Shown here: positions 14,929 to 25,942 of the stretch, piece by piece | Layout of the letters: the number at the start of each line of letters is the position of its first letter | Position numbering within the stretch: position 1 is the stretch's first letter | From: Actinomyces sp. | Lineage (GTDB): Bacteria > Actinomycetota > Actinomycetes > Actinomycetales > Actinomycetaceae | Direction of reading: 5' to 3' | DNA: 64,000 nt | Assembly: GCF_029851875.1 (NCBI RefSeq) | Contig: NZ_JARKVC010000006.1 | Coordinates: forward strand, 1-64,000 | Position numbers and translations under genes: made by a program | Notes under the pieces: model-generated | Told to the model about the DNA's origin: nothing | What the model saw: the letters and a program-made list of their open reading frames with translations, nothing else | Databases searched by the model: none

Positions 14929-16360
14929 CGACGTCGGTCCCCTGGCCGCCGTCGGACGGCTGCCAGCTGATCGAGCCACGCAGCTCACCGCGCACGAGCG
15001 TCTGGATGATCCGGGTGCCCAGTCCCGTCATGATCGTGCCCGGAGCCACGCCGGCACCGTCGTCGATGACGTGAACCTCCAGGTGGGAGCCCTCACGCTG
15101 CGCGGTCACCGTCACCACGCCGTCGCGGTCCTCCAGACCGTGCTCCACGGCGTTGGTCACCAGCTCGGCGAGCACGGTGGCCAGGGCCTGGGCGGCGTCG
15201 GCCTCGACCACACCGAACCTGCCCTCCAGGCGCGTGGTCACCCGCCCCGCAGCCGTGGCCACCGAGGCCGCCCCGCGCAGGATGGAGGAGAAGACCTCGT
15301 CAAAGTCCACGGTCTCGTCGACGTTGTGGCTCAGCGCCTCGTGGACGGTGGCGATGGTCGCCACCCGCCGCTCGGCCTCGGCCAGGGCCTCACGGGTCTC
15401 GTCGTTGGTGGCGCGCCGTGCCTGCATACGCAGCAGCGCCGAGACCGTCTGCAGGTTGTTCTTCACCCGGTGGTGGACCTCGCGGATGGTGGCGTCCTTG
15501 TTGAGCAGCACCTGCTCCCGGCGCCGGATCTCGGTGACGTCACGCACCAGCAGCACGGCGCCGGCACGGTGACCGCCCAGGGTCAGCGGGATGGAGCGCA
15601 GGGACAGGAAGGCACCGCCGGCCTCGACCTCGGTCAGCCAGGCCTGGCGTCCCATGAGCACCACCGCCATGGTCTCGTCCACCGGCGTGCGCTCGGGGAT
15701 GATCGAGGTCACCGCCTCGGCGAGCTGGCGTCCTTCCAGCTCGCCGTCGATGCCCAGGCGGTGGAAGCAGGAGTAGGCGTTCGGCGTGGCGAAGCGGACC
15801 CGTCCCTCGTCGTCGAGGTGGACCACGCCGTCGGCCACGCGCGGGGTGCCGTGGCGCATGACGGTGCCGGCGCCGCGGATGGGGAAGGTGCCCTCGGCGA
15901 TCATGGTGCACAGGGAGTCGGCCAGGTCCTCCAGGAGCTTGTCCCCCAGGCGACCACCGCGGATCAGCCCCACCGAGGTCTCGCGCGTCATGATCGCCAC
16001 CGCGTGCCCCTTCCGGACCACTGGCACGTACTCCTCGCGCACCGCCGTCGTCCCGGTCCACTCAGGCTCCGAGGCCACGAGGATCTGCTCACCGTCGTAG
16101 GCCTCGACCGCCATGGCCTCGCGGGCCGTGAGCATACGGCGCCCGATGACGTCCTCGAGGTGGACGGTGTTGCCGCCTGAGGGCCGGCAGTGGGCGATGG
16201 CTACGAATCGCCCCGAGTCCGTCTTGGCCCACAGGACGAGGTCGGACACCGACAGGTCGGCGATCACCTGCCAGTCGGCAACGAGCTGGTGGAGCCAGTC
16301 CAGGTCGGCCGGACCCAGGTCAACAAGGCCGCGGACAGCAGTGGGCAAGAGGTTTGACAC
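14900..16360 (-). CDS. PdtaS-like sensor histidine kinase (GAF/PAS/HisKA_2)
   Basis: EVHHRVKNNLQTVSALLRMQARR; ATPase LVTNAVEHGLEDRDG; probable GTG start at 16360 (VSNLLPTAVRGL). Confidence 0.9.
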   Translation of the reverse strand: MSNLLPTAVRGLVDLGPADLDWLHQLVADWQVIADLSVSDLVLWAKTDSGRFVAIAHCRPSGGNTVHLEDVIGRRMLTAREAMAVEAYDGEQILVASEPEWTGTTAVREEYVPVVRKGHAVAIMTRETSVGLIRGGRLGDKLLEDLADSLCTMIAEGTFPIRGAGTVMRHGTPRVADGVVHLDDEGRVRFATPNAYSCFHRLGIDGELEGRQLAEAVTSIIPERTPVDETMAVVLMGRQAWLTEVEAGGAFLSLRSIPLTLGGHRAGAVLLVRDVTEIRRREQVLLNKDATIREVHHRVKNNLQTVSALLRMQARRATNDETREALAEAERRVATIATVHEALSHNVDETVDFDEVFSSILRGAASVATAAGRVTTRLEGRFGVVEADAAQALATVLAELVTNAVEHGLEDRDGVVTVTAQREGSHLEVHVIDDGAGVAPGTIMTGLGTRIIQTLVRGELRGSISWQPSDGGQGTDVVIHAQLQES

Positions 16361-16487
16361 ACCTGGATCGTAGCGAGGCAGCCACGACCTGTGCAGGAGG
16401 TGTCCCGCGACAGGCCTGAGCGCAAGAGCCGGCAGGCTCGCCACGCACCGTGTGAGAGGACCAGGTGCCACGTGGCAGGATCAAGGC

Positions 16488-16985
16488 ATGAGGAAGACCG
16501 TGACGATCACCTACCCCGCAAGCACCGAGCGCGTGGCCACGATGCTCGCTGACCCCCGCTACCTGCGCCAGCGCCTGGGCAGGATCGGCCTGGAGGAGGC
16601 CGACGTCGACGTCGCGACGCGCGGCCGAGGCTTCGTCTCCACAATCTCTGGCACGGTCCCGCCCAGCCGCCTGCCGCAGGCTGCAGCACGCTTCGTGCGC
16701 TCCGCCGTCGGCTTCACCCTGAGCGAGTCCTGGGACGAGCCGGCCGACGACGGCTCTCGCCGTGGCAGCCTTGACGTCACCGTCTCCGGCGCGCCGGTGC
16801 GCCTGGGGGCGAGCTCGCGCCTGGAGCCCTCCTCACCGCAGGGCACGAGGCTCACGATGGACCTGGAGCTGAGCGTGAGCGTGCCGCTGATCGGGCGGAC
16901 GCTGGAGGACAGGGCCATGGGGAGGGTGAGCGCGGTGGTCGCTGACGAGGAGAGGCGGGCCGCCGCCTGGCTCGCCCAGCACTGA
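16488..16985 (+). CDS. DUF2505-family protein
   Basis: MRKTVTITYPASTERVATMLADPRYLRQRL. Confidence 0.75.
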   Translation: MRKTVTITYPASTERVATMLADPRYLRQRLGRIGLEEADVDVATRGRGFVSTISGTVPPSRLPQAAARFVRSAVGFTLSESWDEPADDGSRRGSLDVTVSGAPVRLGASSRLEPSSPQGTRLTMDLELSVSVPLIGRTLEDRAMGRVSAVVADEERRAAAWLAQH

Positions 16986-17114
16986 GCCAGCGGTGACCGG
17001 ATGCCAGGACGCAGCCACCGCCCGGGGCGGCCTGGCAGCCCCACCCCGCCCGCCCCGGACGAACAGGTGGGCGCGCACTGGTCCTGCCGCCTCGTGCCGT
17101 GACACGATCAGGCC

Positions 17115-17558
17115 ATGACTGACACGCCCGCCATCATCCCCCCGACCGAGACCGGCTCCGTGTGGGCCGAGCGCACCGGCACGCGCCAGTACCTGGCGCG
17201 CAACGCGCGCGGCGGCGAGGTCCGCGTGGGGACGGGACCTGGCGAGCTCTCCCCCGGTGAGCTGCTCAAGATCGCCCTGGCGACCTGCAGCACCCTGTCC
17301 GCCGACCACCGCCTGGCCAAGGCCCTGGGAGAGGACTTCGAGGCCAGCGTCATCTGCACCTCGATCAGGAACGAGGAGGAAGAGCGCTACTCCGACCTTG
17401 ACGTCCAGATCGTCACGGACCTGTCCTCCCTGAGCCCGGAGCAGCTAGCCACCCTGCGTGAGCGCGTCGAGGGCGCCATCGAGCGCGGCTGTACCGTGGG
17501 CCACACCATCAGCAAGGGCGCGGCGATCCGCCTGCACCTGCCCGGTGACGAGGACTGA
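17115..17558 (+). CDS. OsmC-family peroxiredoxin
   Basis: GPGELSPGELLKIALATCSTLSADHRLAKALG; C-terminal GCTVGHTISKG. Confidence 0.88.
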   Translation: MTDTPAIIPPTETGSVWAERTGTRQYLARNARGGEVRVGTGPGELSPGELLKIALATCSTLSADHRLAKALGEDFEASVICTSIRNEEEERYSDLDVQIVTDLSSLSPEQLATLRERVEGAIERGCTVGHTISKGAAIRLHLPGDED

Positions 17559-17568
17559 GGCGCGACCC

Positions 17569-18240
17569 GTGGCACGTCGACCTACCGCCTTCGAGCGCGC
17601 GCTGGACAAGGCCCTGTCGATCCCGGCACGCCGTATCGAGGACAACGTCGCTCACATGCGACGCGAGCTCCCTGGATCCGACGTCGCTGAGCTGACGCGC
17701 CGCGCTGCCGACCGCTTCCGCACCGAGTCCGGCCTGACCTCCGGGGCAGTTGGCGCCTCAGCCGCCCTGCCTGCCGTGGGCACCGGCACCGCCACCGCGC
17801 TGACGGTCGGTCAGACGGCGGTCTTCCTGGCCAGCGCGGTCAAGTACGTCCTCACCGTCGCCGAGCTGCAAGGCCTGCGCGTGATCGACCCAGACAGGCG
17901 CCGCGCCCTCGTGCTCTCCGCGCTCCTGGGGCCCGACGGCGCCGAGGCCATCCAGGGGTCGCTGGGCCTGTCCACCCTGTACTGGGCGGCGCAGTCCCTG
18001 GCGCAGATGCCGATACCCACCGTGCGCTCCGTCAACGCCCAGCTGGTCAAGCGCCTGGCCAAGCGCGAGGCCGTGCGTGGCGGGGCCCTGGTCCTGGGCC
18101 GCCTCATCCCCTTCGGGATCGGCGCCGCCATCGGCTGGAGCGGTGGACGTGCGCTGGCTAACCAGGTCATCGAGGGCGCCCAGGCGGCGCTGGGGCCCGC
18201 GCCGTCGGACACCGACGAGATCGAGGTGATCGAGGCATGA
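17569..18240 (+). CDS. EcsC-like/uncharacterised membrane-associated protein
   Basis: GTG start [16 protein letters not shown]; Gly/Ala-rich hydrophobic segments. Confidence 0.55.
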   Translation: MARRPTAFERALDKALSIPARRIEDNVAHMRRELPGSDVAELTRRAADRFRTESGLTSGAVGASAALPAVGTGTATALTVGQTAVFLASAVKYVLTVAELQGLRVIDPDRRRALVLSALLGPDGAEAIQGSLGLSTLYWAAQSLAQMPIPTVRSVNAQLVKRLAKREAVRGGALVLGRLIPFGIGAAIGWSGGRALANQVIEGAQAALGPAPSDTDEIEVIEA

Positions 18241-19124
18241 GGCCCTTGCTCCAGGGCGATCCCGCTGCCTCCACCCGCTACCCGAGCCTGGCCAGGCTCG
18301 GCCTGCAGGCCCCGCAAGGCGTCGACGTCGCCTACGAGGAACTGCTGGCCGAGGTCCTGCTCGACGGTAGCCCCAAGAGTGACCGGACCGGCACCGGGAC
18401 CCGCTCCCTGTTCGCGCGTCAGCTGCGCTACGACCTGTCCCAGGGCTTTCCCCGCGTCACCACCAAGTTCGTGGCGATGAAGGCCGTCAAGGGCGAGCTG
18501 CTGTGGTTCCTCCAGGGCGCGAGCAACATCGGCTGGCTGCACGAGCAAGGCATCACGATCTGGGACGAGTGGGCGGACGAGCACGGCGAGCTCGGCCCGG
18601 TCTACGGCGTCCAGTGGCGCTCGTGGCCCTCACGCCAGGGGGAGGCGATCGACCAGGTCACCCGGCTGATCCACACCCTGCGACACGACCCGGACTCGCG
18701 CCGGATGATGGTCTCGGCCTGGAACGTCAGCGAGCTGGACGCGATGGCGCTGGCTCCCTGCCACGCCTTCTTCCAGTGCTACGTCGCTGACGGCCGCCTG
18801 AGCCTGCAGGTCTACCAGCGCAGCGCCGACCTCTTCCTCGGGGTCCCCTTCAACATCGCCTCCTACGCCCTGCTCACCCACATGCTGGCCCAGCAGGCCG
18901 CTCTGGAGCCCGGGGAGCTGGTGTGGACCGGGGGCGACTGCCACGTCTACGACAACCACGTCGCTCAGGTGCGCGAGCAGCTGGCCCGCGTGCCCCAGGC
19001 CTACGCCTTTCCCACCCTGAGACTGCGCCACGCCGAGTCCATCGACTCCTACACGATGGAGGACATCGACGCCTCGGCGGGCTACCAGCACCACCCGGCG
19101 ATCAAGGCTCCGGTGGCGGTATGA
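18237..19124 (+). CDS. thyA: Thymidylate synthase
   Basis: [44 protein letters not shown]. Confidence 0.97.
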   Translation: MRPLLQGDPAASTRYPSLARLGLQAPQGVDVAYEELLAEVLLDGSPKSDRTGTGTRSLFARQLRYDLSQGFPRVTTKFVAMKAVKGELLWFLQGASNIGWLHEQGITIWDEWADEHGELGPVYGVQWRSWPSRQGEAIDQVTRLIHTLRHDPDSRRMMVSAWNVSELDAMALAPCHAFFQCYVADGRLSLQVYQRSADLFLGVPFNIASYALLTHMLAQQAALEPGELVWTGGDCHVYDNHVAQVREQLARVPQAYAFPTLRLRHAESIDSYTMEDIDASAGYQHHPAIKAPVAV

Positions 19125-19726
19125 GCGGCGTCGGCGCGGTCTGGGCCCAGGACTCCCACGGCCTGCTGGGCGCGGACGGCAAGATGCTGTGGCGCGTCCC
19201 GGCTGACTTCCGTCACTTCAAGGCCACGACCCTGGGCAGCGTCGTCATCATGGGGCGCACGACCTGGGAGTCGATCGGTGCCGCGCTGCCCGGCCGCGCC
19301 AGCATCGTGCTCACCCGCCAGCCCGGGTGGACGGCGCCTGGCGCCGTCGTCGCCGGAAGGCTGGACCAGGCTCTGGGGCTGGGAGGGAGCCTGCTTGAGG
19401 GCCTCGGTCCGGACCCGCGTGAGGAGGCCGTGCACGCCCTGCCGCGGCTGTGGGTGATCGGCGGCGGCAGCGTGTACGCCCAGGCGCTGGCAGCGGGTTG
19501 CGTGGACGAGCTGGTCATCAGCGTCCTTGACCTCGACGCCGCCGAGCGTGCCCGCCAGCGGGGACTGGCGCGCACCCAGCTCGTCCACGCCCCGCGTATC
19601 GACCCGGTCTCCTGGCACCTGAGGGGAGCCGAGGAGCCGGGATCGGTGAGCGACCCGCCGGGCACGTGGCGCCCGGTCTCCGGTGACGCACGGTGGCGCG
19701 TGGACCACTGGCGGCGCTGTTCCTGA
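19121..19726 (+). CDS. folA: Dihydrofolate reductase
   Basis: ATG at 19121 overlapping thyA stop; [32 protein letters not shown]. Confidence 0.94.
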   Translation: MSGVGAVWAQDSHGLLGADGKMLWRVPADFRHFKATTLGSVVIMGRTTWESIGAALPGRASIVLTRQPGWTAPGAVVAGRLDQALGLGGSLLEGLGPDPREEAVHALPRLWVIGGGSVYAQALAAGCVDELVISVLDLDAAERARQRGLARTQLVHAPRIDPVSWHLRGAEEPGSVSDPPGTWRPVSGDARWRVDHWRRCS

Positions 19727-19753
19727 GCACCCGCCCAGCTTGACGCCCTGCCG

Positions 19754-21082
19754 GTGATGGACGAGGGTGGCGCGGTGCCCCAGACCACCCCGCCGTCCTC
19801 CTCCCAGCCACACTCGCTGGCCGCTTCGGCGACGCTACGCGCCCTGCTCGTCATCGTCCTGCTGACCTACGTGGCCCAGAACATGCTCAACGTCTCCATC
19901 GCGCCTCTGTCCCGGGCCCTGGACCTGGCCGAGTGGGTGGTTGGGCTGGCGGTCTCCGCAGCAGCGCTGTTCGTCACGCTGCTCTCCCAGTTCTGGGGAC
20001 GGCGCTCGGTGGCCTGGGGACGACGGCGGGTGCTGCTGACCTCCCTCGGCCTCGCCCTGGTGGCCGGGAGCCTGTTCAGCGCGGCGGTCGCGCTGCGCTC
20101 GGCGGGACTGGTAGGCGCGGTGGCGGCCTCCGCCGCGATCGTGGCGGCACGCGGCCCCTTCTTCGGCTCGGCGGTGGCCGCTATCCCACCGACCGGGCAG
20201 GCACTCATCGCTGAGATCACGCCTGACGAGGCCAGCCGTGTCAGAGGGATGGCCGCCTTCTCCGGCTCGGTCCAGCTCTCCATCATGATCGGCTCGGTGG
20301 TCTCCTCTGCCTTGGCGGCCTGGTGGATCTTCGCTCCGGTCCACGCCACGCCGTGGTTCGTCCTCATCGCCCTGGTCGTGGCCTGGCTCTGGGTACCTCG
20401 CGACGGCGGTGCGGTGACTGCCACTCGTAGCCTGCGGGGCAGGCCCGCGGGCGCCGACGACGCCAGCGCCGGGGCCGACCGCGCCCTGCCTCCCCGGGTC
20501 TCCTGGTTCGATCCGCGTATCACCGCCTGGATCGGCGCGGGCCTGGGCACCTTCTTCACGGCCGGGGTCGTCCAGATCACCATGGGGTTCCTGGTCCAGG
20601 ACCGCCTGGCTCTGCCGGCCCAGACCGCGGTGTCGGTGACCGGGCTCATGCTGCTGGCCAACGCTGGCGGTGCCATGACCACCCAACTGCTGGTGGTACC
20701 TCGTCTGCGGTGGTCCCCGCCGCGCCTGCTGCGTGCCGGGACGCTGCTGGGGCTGGTTGCGCTCATCGCACTGGCCGCGGCACCGTCGGCCTGGGTGCTG
20801 GCGGTCTCAACCTTCGCGCTCGGGGTCTCCTCAGGACTGAGCGGGCCGGGTTTTAGTGCTGGCGGGTCGCTCGCTGTCAGCGCAGCCGAGCAGGGTGGCG
20901 TGGCCGGGGTGCTCAACGCGACCGGCTCGATGACGTGGATCGTCGCCCCGGTCACGGCGACGGCGCTCTACGGCTGGCAACCGCTGGCCCCCTTCGTCCT
21001 GGCCCTGGTGGTGCTGGCCGTCTCGACGTTCCTGGCCTGGAGCCGGCTGGGGCGCCCTTCCCGCCGTCCGCAGATCGGCTGA
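19754..21082 (+). CDS. MFS transporter
   Basis: About 12 hydrophobic segments; FWGRRSVAWGRRRVLL loop motif. Confidence 0.88.
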   Translation: MMDEGGAVPQTTPPSSSQPHSLAASATLRALLVIVLLTYVAQNMLNVSIAPLSRALDLAEWVVGLAVSAAALFVTLLSQFWGRRSVAWGRRRVLLTSLGLALVAGSLFSAAVALRSAGLVGAVAASAAIVAARGPFFGSAVAAIPPTGQALIAEITPDEASRVRGMAAFSGSVQLSIMIGSVVSSALAAWWIFAPVHATPWFVLIALVVAWLWVPRDGGAVTATRSLRGRPAGADDASAGADRALPPRVSWFDPRITAWIGAGLGTFFTAGVVQITMGFLVQDRLALPAQTAVSVTGLMLLANAGGAMTTQLLVVPRLRWSPPRLLRAGTLLGLVALIALAAAPSAWVLAVSTFALGVSSGLSGPGFSAGGSLAVSAAEQGGVAGVLNATGSMTWIVAPVTATALYGWQPLAPFVLALVVLAVSTFLAWSRLGRPSRRPQIG

Positions 21083-21101
21083 GGAGCACGTCCACCGCAC
21101 C

Positions 21102-22118
21102 TCAGGAGACGATCCCCTGGGCCGCCAGCCACTGCGCTGCGATCGTTGCCGAGTCCAGCTGCTCGGCCGTTGATCGCTTGTTGAGCGCCTGCAGCTCCGG
21201 AGTCGTCAGCCGTGCCTGCACGGCGTTGACAGCCTCTACCGCGCGCTCGTCCAGGGAGGAGGAGACCAGCGGGACAACGTGCTGGGGCAGGATGAGCCCC
21301 TGCGGGTCCTCCAGGACCACGAGGTCGTGATCCGCGATCGCAGGGTCGGAGGTGTAGATGTCAGCGACATCGACGTCCCCGTCAAGCAGGGCCTTGACGG
21401 TCAGCGGGCCGCCAGAGTCCTCCACCGGCGTGACGCTGGCGTCCACGCCGTAGACCCTCTTGACACCCTCAGGTCCGTAGGGGCGGGTGGCGAACTCAGA
21501 GCTGGCGGCCACGCGCACCGTCCGCCCCAGGTTCCTCAGGTCTGCGACTGTGGTCAGTGAGTGCTCCTGGGCGCTGGCGCGGGTGACGGTGTAGGAGTCC
21601 TGGTCCGTGGCATCGGCCGTCTCCAGCACCTGCAGCCCCGCAGGAAGGACCTGGCTCAAGGCGTCACGAAGCGACTGCGCGTCGGCGGCTGTGGCCTGTG
21701 AGTCATAGACCTGCAGGAGGTTGCCGTCGTACTCGGGCATGACGTCGATCGTGCCTGCGACGAGCTCGGGCAGGTAGATCTCCCTCTGACCGATCTGGAA
21801 CTGACGCGTCACGCTCAGCCCTGCGTGCTCGATCACCTGCGCGTAGAGCTCAGCAATGATCTCGTTGGAGTAGTACTGCTGGCTGCCGACGACGACCGCT
21901 CCGGCGCTGGCGGAGGCAGCCTGGGAGCCGGAGCCAGAGCCTGCACGCTCGGCAAAGGGGTCGCTCTGCCTCGTGCAGGCCGCCAGAGCCCCGGCCACGG
22001 CCAGGAGGCCTCCAGCAGCCAGGAGGCTGCGCCGCGGCACCCGACGGCCCGGATGCTGGGAGAGACCGTCCGGCCCTGGGACGCAGTGGGTGGTCATCGC
22101 GCTGTCTCCTGCCATCAT
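21102..22118 (-). CDS. Osmoprotectant/quaternary amine ABC transporter substrate-binding lipoprotein (ProX/OpuC-like)
   Basis: Lipobox LAACTRQ; VVGSQQYYSNEIIAELYAQVIEHAG. Confidence 0.88.
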   Translation of the reverse strand: MMAGDSAMTTHCVPGPDGLSQHPGRRVPRRSLLAAGGLLAVAGALAACTRQSDPFAERAGSGSGSQAASASAGAVVVGSQQYYSNEIIAELYAQVIEHAGLSVTRQFQIGQREIYLPELVAGTIDVMPEYDGNLLQVYDSQATAADAQSLRDALSQVLPAGLQVLETADATDQDSYTVTRASAQEHSLTTVADLRNLGRTVRVAASSEFATRPYGPEGVKRVYGVDASVTPVEDSGGPLTVKALLDGDVDVADIYTSDPAIADHDLVVLEDPQGLILPQHVVPLVSSSLDERAVEAVNAVQARLTTPELQALNKRSTAEQLDSATIAAQWLAAQGIVS

Positions 22119-22801
22119 GCGCTCTCCTGGTGGTCATGGGGGCGGCGGACGCCCGCTGGCGTGAGGAGCCGCCCGAGAAGGACGAAGAGAGTCTCACTGG
22201 CCAGAGCCACGGCGGTCACCAGCAGCGCTGAGGCCAGCATCATGGGGTAGTCCTGGGTCTTGAGACCAAGGAACATCAGGCGGCCCAGGCCGCCAGCACC
22301 GGTGTACGCGGCAAGCGTGGCGGTGGCGACCACCTGGAGGCTGGCAGAGCGCAGGCCCGCTACCAGCAGCGGGGCGCCCAGAGGAAGCTCCACGCTTGTC
22401 AGGACCTGAAGCTCGCTCATCCCGCTGGCCCGTGCGCCATCGACAGCCTCACGGCTGGCCGATCCCACAGCCGTGTAGGCACCGGTCAGGACGCTAGGCA
22501 GCACCAGGACGACCAGGGCGATCAGGGGCGCAGCGAGACCGATGCCCAGAGTCAGGGCGAGCAGGGTGATCAGCCCCAGGGTCGGCAGAGCACGAGCGGC
22601 TCCGGACAGACCTGTCAGCAGGTCCCGGCCTCGGCCGCTGTGGCCGGCCCACCACCCCACGGGCACGCCAAGCAGGCTGGCGAGTGCCAGCGCGGCCAAC
22701 GTGTAGCCCACGTGCTGGCGCAGCAGCGTCGCGATGCTCAGGGGGCCGGACCAGTGGGCCGGGTCGGTGAGATAGGCCAGTGCCTGGAGAAGGTGGCTCA
22801 T
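22115..22801 (-). CDS. Osmoprotectant ABC transporter permease
   Basis: HVGYTLAALALASLLGVPVGWWAG; EAVDGARASGMSELQVLTSVELPLGAPLLVAGLR; start at 22801 overlapping upstream gene. Confidence 0.88.
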   Translation of the reverse strand: MSHLLQALAYLTDPAHWSGPLSIATLLRQHVGYTLAALALASLLGVPVGWWAGHSGRGRDLLTGLSGAARALPTLGLITLLALTLGIGLAAPLIALVVLVLPSVLTGAYTAVGSASREAVDGARASGMSELQVLTSVELPLGAPLLVAGLRSASLQVVATATLAAYTGAGGLGRLMFLGLKTQDYPMMLASALLVTAVALASETLFVLLGRLLTPAGVRRPHDHQESA

Positions 22802-23490
22802 GCGCTCCCCACCCCGTTCCTCGTTCCCGGTACCAGGCGCCGACGCGCGCGCTGGCACGGGCGCCTGGTCCAGGGCATGATCAGCCGGCCCACGAGGACC
22901 AGCAGAGCATCCAGGACGAGGGCGAGCATCGCCGTCGTGACGATGCCAGCGAGGATCTCAGCGCCCAGCCCTCGCTGGAAGCCGTCAGTGAAGAGCAGCC
23001 CGAGGCTGCGCACGCCCAGGACCGCGCCGACCGTGGTCAGGGAGACCGTCGAGACGCACACGACCCGCACACCTGCCAGGATCGTGGGGCCGGCCAGCGC
23101 CAGCTCGACCGTGAGCAGCCTGGACAGCGGAGCGGTGCCCATGGCCGTGGCCGCGTCCAGGACCGGAGGATCCACGCTCTCCAGGGCCTCGACGCTCACG
23201 GGCACCAGCAGGGCGAGCCCGTAGAGGGTCAGGGCGACGACGACGTTGGCCGCGTCCCGGATGCCGGTACCCAGCACCGCGGGCAGGACGACGAAGAGTG
23301 CGAGCGAGGGTAGGGCGTACAGCAACGATGCCCCCGTCACGAGCGCGGCACGCAGCCACCGCACCTTCTGGGCGAGCCGGGCGACCGGCAGCGCCAGGAG
23401 CAGGCTCAGGGTGACAGCCGGCACCACCTGGAGCAGGTGCGCCACCAGATAGCCCGCGATGAGAGGCAGGTGGCTCAGGACCCAGCTCAT
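22798..23490 (-). CDS. Osmoprotectant ABC transporter permease
   Basis: VDPPVLDAATAMGTAPLSRLLTVELALAGPTILAGVR. Confidence 0.88.
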   Translation of the reverse strand: MSWVLSHLPLIAGYLVAHLLQVVPAVTLSLLLALPVARLAQKVRWLRAALVTGASLLYALPSLALFVVLPAVLGTGIRDAANVVVALTLYGLALLVPVSVEALESVDPPVLDAATAMGTAPLSRLLTVELALAGPTILAGVRVVCVSTVSLTTVGAVLGVRSLGLLFTDGFQRGLGAEILAGIVTTAMLALVLDALLVLVGRLIMPWTRRPCQRARRRLVPGTRNGVGSA

Positions 23491-24410
23491 GCGCGAGGCC
23501 CCGGGTCGCTCGTGGCAAGGCGGCCGGAGCCGGGTCGTGAGGCCGCTGACGTCTTGTCCGTGGCCAGCAGCCCGACCGCACGTCCTGCCGCGTCCACGGC
23601 CACCGTGCCGCAGACGCGCTCCTCCAGGTGCAGGTGCCGGTCAGCCTCGTCCAGTCCGAGGAAGCGGACCACGAAGTCGTCAGCAGGGTCGGCCAGCAGC
23701 TCTGCCCCGCTGCCACGCTGAGCGATCTGGGCCCCCTCGCGCAGGAGAATGATCTCGTCCCCCAGGGCCAGGGCCTCGTTGACGTCGTGGGTGACGAAGA
23801 GGACGGTCTTGGCGAGGCTGGCCTGGAGCGCGCGCATCTCACGCTGCAGGTCGCGGCGCACCAGCGGGTCGACCGCCCCGAAGGGCTCGTCCATGAGGAG
23901 AAGCCCCGGGTCGGCGGCCAGCGCCCGGGCGACGCCGACGCGCTGAGCCTGGCCGCCAGAGAGCTCATGGGGGTAGCGCCGGGCGAGCTGAGGTGACAGA
24001 CCGAGCACGTCCATGAGCTCTTCGGCACGCTGGCGCGCCTGCGCCGTACCGACCCCGTTGAGACGGGGCACGAGGGCGATGTTGTCGATGACCCGGCGGT
24101 GGGGCAGCAGACCGGCGCTCTGCATGACGTAGCCGATCGAACGACGCAGGGCGACCGGGTCGCGGTCAGCGACGTCAACGCCGTCGACCAGCACGCGTCC
24201 GCTGGTGGGCTGAACCATCCGGTTGACCATCCGCAGGAGCGTGGTCTTACCACAGCCTGAGGTCCCAAGCAGGACCGTCGTCATCCCCGGGGCCAGGGTC
24301 GCGCTGAAGGAGCTGACGGCGGCGTGCTCAGTACCCGAGCCTGGGTAGCGCTTGGTGACCGAGTCGAAGGTCAGCGACGGCGCCTGGGCTCGCGCGGCAG
24401 GCTGACCATT
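23487..24410 (-). pseudogene. Osmoprotectant ABC transporter ATP-binding protein, 5' end missing (no start codon upstream of the Walker A region)
   Basis: Frame is open to about 24410 (NGQPAARAQAPSLTFDSVTKRYPGSGTEHAAVSSFSATLAPGM...GTSGCGKTT) but has no ATG/GTG/TTG before M at 24284; Walker A, LSGGQ and LLMDEP intact. Confidence 0.75.
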
Positions 24411-24915
24411 TCACGGCCACGAGCTACGCCGCAGGCTCCTGGAGCTGTCCGGCCCCGGCGCGCGCGTGTCAGACGGCACGCTCTACCCCGCCCTGGCACG
24501 GCTGGAGCGCGCTGGTCTGGTCACGCGCGACACCCGCGCTGGAGCCCGCGGCCGCTCCAAGCAGGTGGTGCACCTGACCGAGGCTGGCCGCGAGCGCTTG
24601 CACGCGCTGCTGCGCGAGGCCTCCGGACCCGACATCGAGTCCACGCCTCGTTTCATGATGATCTTGGCCTTTCTCTCCCACCTGCCCGACGCCGAGCAGC
24701 GCGAGGCCGTCCTGCGCCGTCGCCTTGCCGCCCTGGAGACCGCGCCCGCCTTCTTCGTCGACAACGGCACCCCACGCCGCCTGTCCCAGGAGAGCGACCC
24801 GTACCGCCGCGGCATGCTGGTCACCGCCAGCGCCGCGCGCCGGGCGGAGATGGCCTGGCTGCACGAGCAGCTTGACGGCCACGAGGTCGCTGCCGCACCG
24901 ATGACCAGGGCCTGA
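24406..24915 (+). pseudogene. PadR-family transcriptional regulator, 5' end missing
   Basis: In-frame PFHGHELRRRLLELSGPGARVSDGTLYPALARLERAGLV begins immediately after a TGA at 24403-24405; the conserved N-terminal LLGLLAEG segment and a start codon are absent; only GTG start is internal (24466). Confidence 0.75.
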
Positions 24916-24925
24916 GCCCACGCCC

Positions 24926-25942
24926 ATGCCAGAGGAGACCACCGTGCCACACGCACCCGCCACCATGAGCGCTGTCGTCCTGAGCGCTCCCGGGATCGAG
25001 AACCTGCGCCTGACCACCCTGCCGGTCCCCAGCACCCGTCCGGGCTGGGTGCGGATCAAGGTCATGGCCTTCGGAATGAACCGCAGCGAGTACCACTCGG
25101 TGACGGGCCAGGCTGAGGGGATGACCTACCCGCGCGTACTCGGCATCGAGGCGGTCGGTGTCGTCGACGCCGACCCCGACGGACTGCTCACGACGGGCAC
25201 GCAGGTCGCCACGATGATGGGAGGAATGGGCCGGGCCTTCGACGGCGGCTACGCCCAGTACGTCACCGTCCCGCGCCACCAGGTACTTCCCTTTCGCTCC
25301 CACCTGCCCTGGGAAGTGATCGGCTCGCTACCCGAGACCCTGCAGACGGCCTATGGCTCGCTGACCACCGGGCTGGGACTGACCGGACCCAGGGCGCAGG
25401 GCACGGTGCTCGTGCGTGGAGGGACCTCCGCGCTGGGGCTGGCCACTGCGGCGCTCGCGCGCAGCTGGGGGCTGCGGGTGCTGGCGACCTCCAGGCGGAG
25501 CGAGGGCGTCGATCTCCTCCGTTCCCGCGGCACCGAGGCCCTGCTGGACGACGGGGAGGTCGCGTCGCAGGTGCAGGCACTGGCACCCGGTGGGGTCGAC
25601 GGCGTCGTGGAGCTGGTAGGGGTGCCCACCTTGCGCGACTCCTTGCGCGCAACCGCCACCGGCGGCACCGTCTGCTTCACCGGCATGCTCTCAGACTCCT
25701 GGACGGTCCCGACCTTCTACCCGATGGACTGGATCCCCAACGGGGTCCGGCTCACCGCCTACTCAGGTCAGGCCGCCGACCTTCCCGCCACCGAGCTGCA
25801 ACGGGTGCTCACCCAGGTCGAGGACGGGAAGCTGGACCTGGTACCGGTACACACCTACCGCCTCAGCCAGGTCGTGCAGGCGCAGCAGGACATGGCAGCG
25901 GGCACTCGCACCGGCAAGCTCGTCGGGCTGCCCTGGCACTAG
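24926..25942 (+). CDS. Zinc-type/quinone oxidoreductase-like (MDR superfamily)
   Basis: RVLGIEAVGVVDADPDG; GTVLVRGGTSALGLATAALARSWGLRVLAT. Confidence 0.9.
   Translation: MPEETTVPHAPATMSAVVLSAPGIENLRLTTLPVPSTRPGWVRIKVMAFGMNRSEYHSVTGQAEGMTYPRVLGIEAVGVVDADPDGLLTTGTQVATMMGGMGRAFDGGYAQYVTVPRHQVLPFRSHLPWEVIGSLPETLQTAYGSLTTGLGLTGPRAQGTVLVRGGTSALGLATAALARSWGLRVLATSRRSEGVDLLRSRGTEALLDDGEVASQVQALAPGGVDGVVELVGVPTLRDSLRATATGGTVCFTGMLSDSWTVPTFYPMDWIPNGVRLTAYSGQAADLPATELQRVLTQVEDGKLDLVPVHTYRLSQVVQAQQDMAAGTRTGKLVGLPWH

Noticed and set aside
23487-24284. Intact ABC ATPase starting at ATG 24284
   Set aside because: That start would omit the first beta strand and the A-loop Tyr (VTKRYPG), which are clearly encoded upstream, so this is a truncated gene rather than a natural N-terminus.
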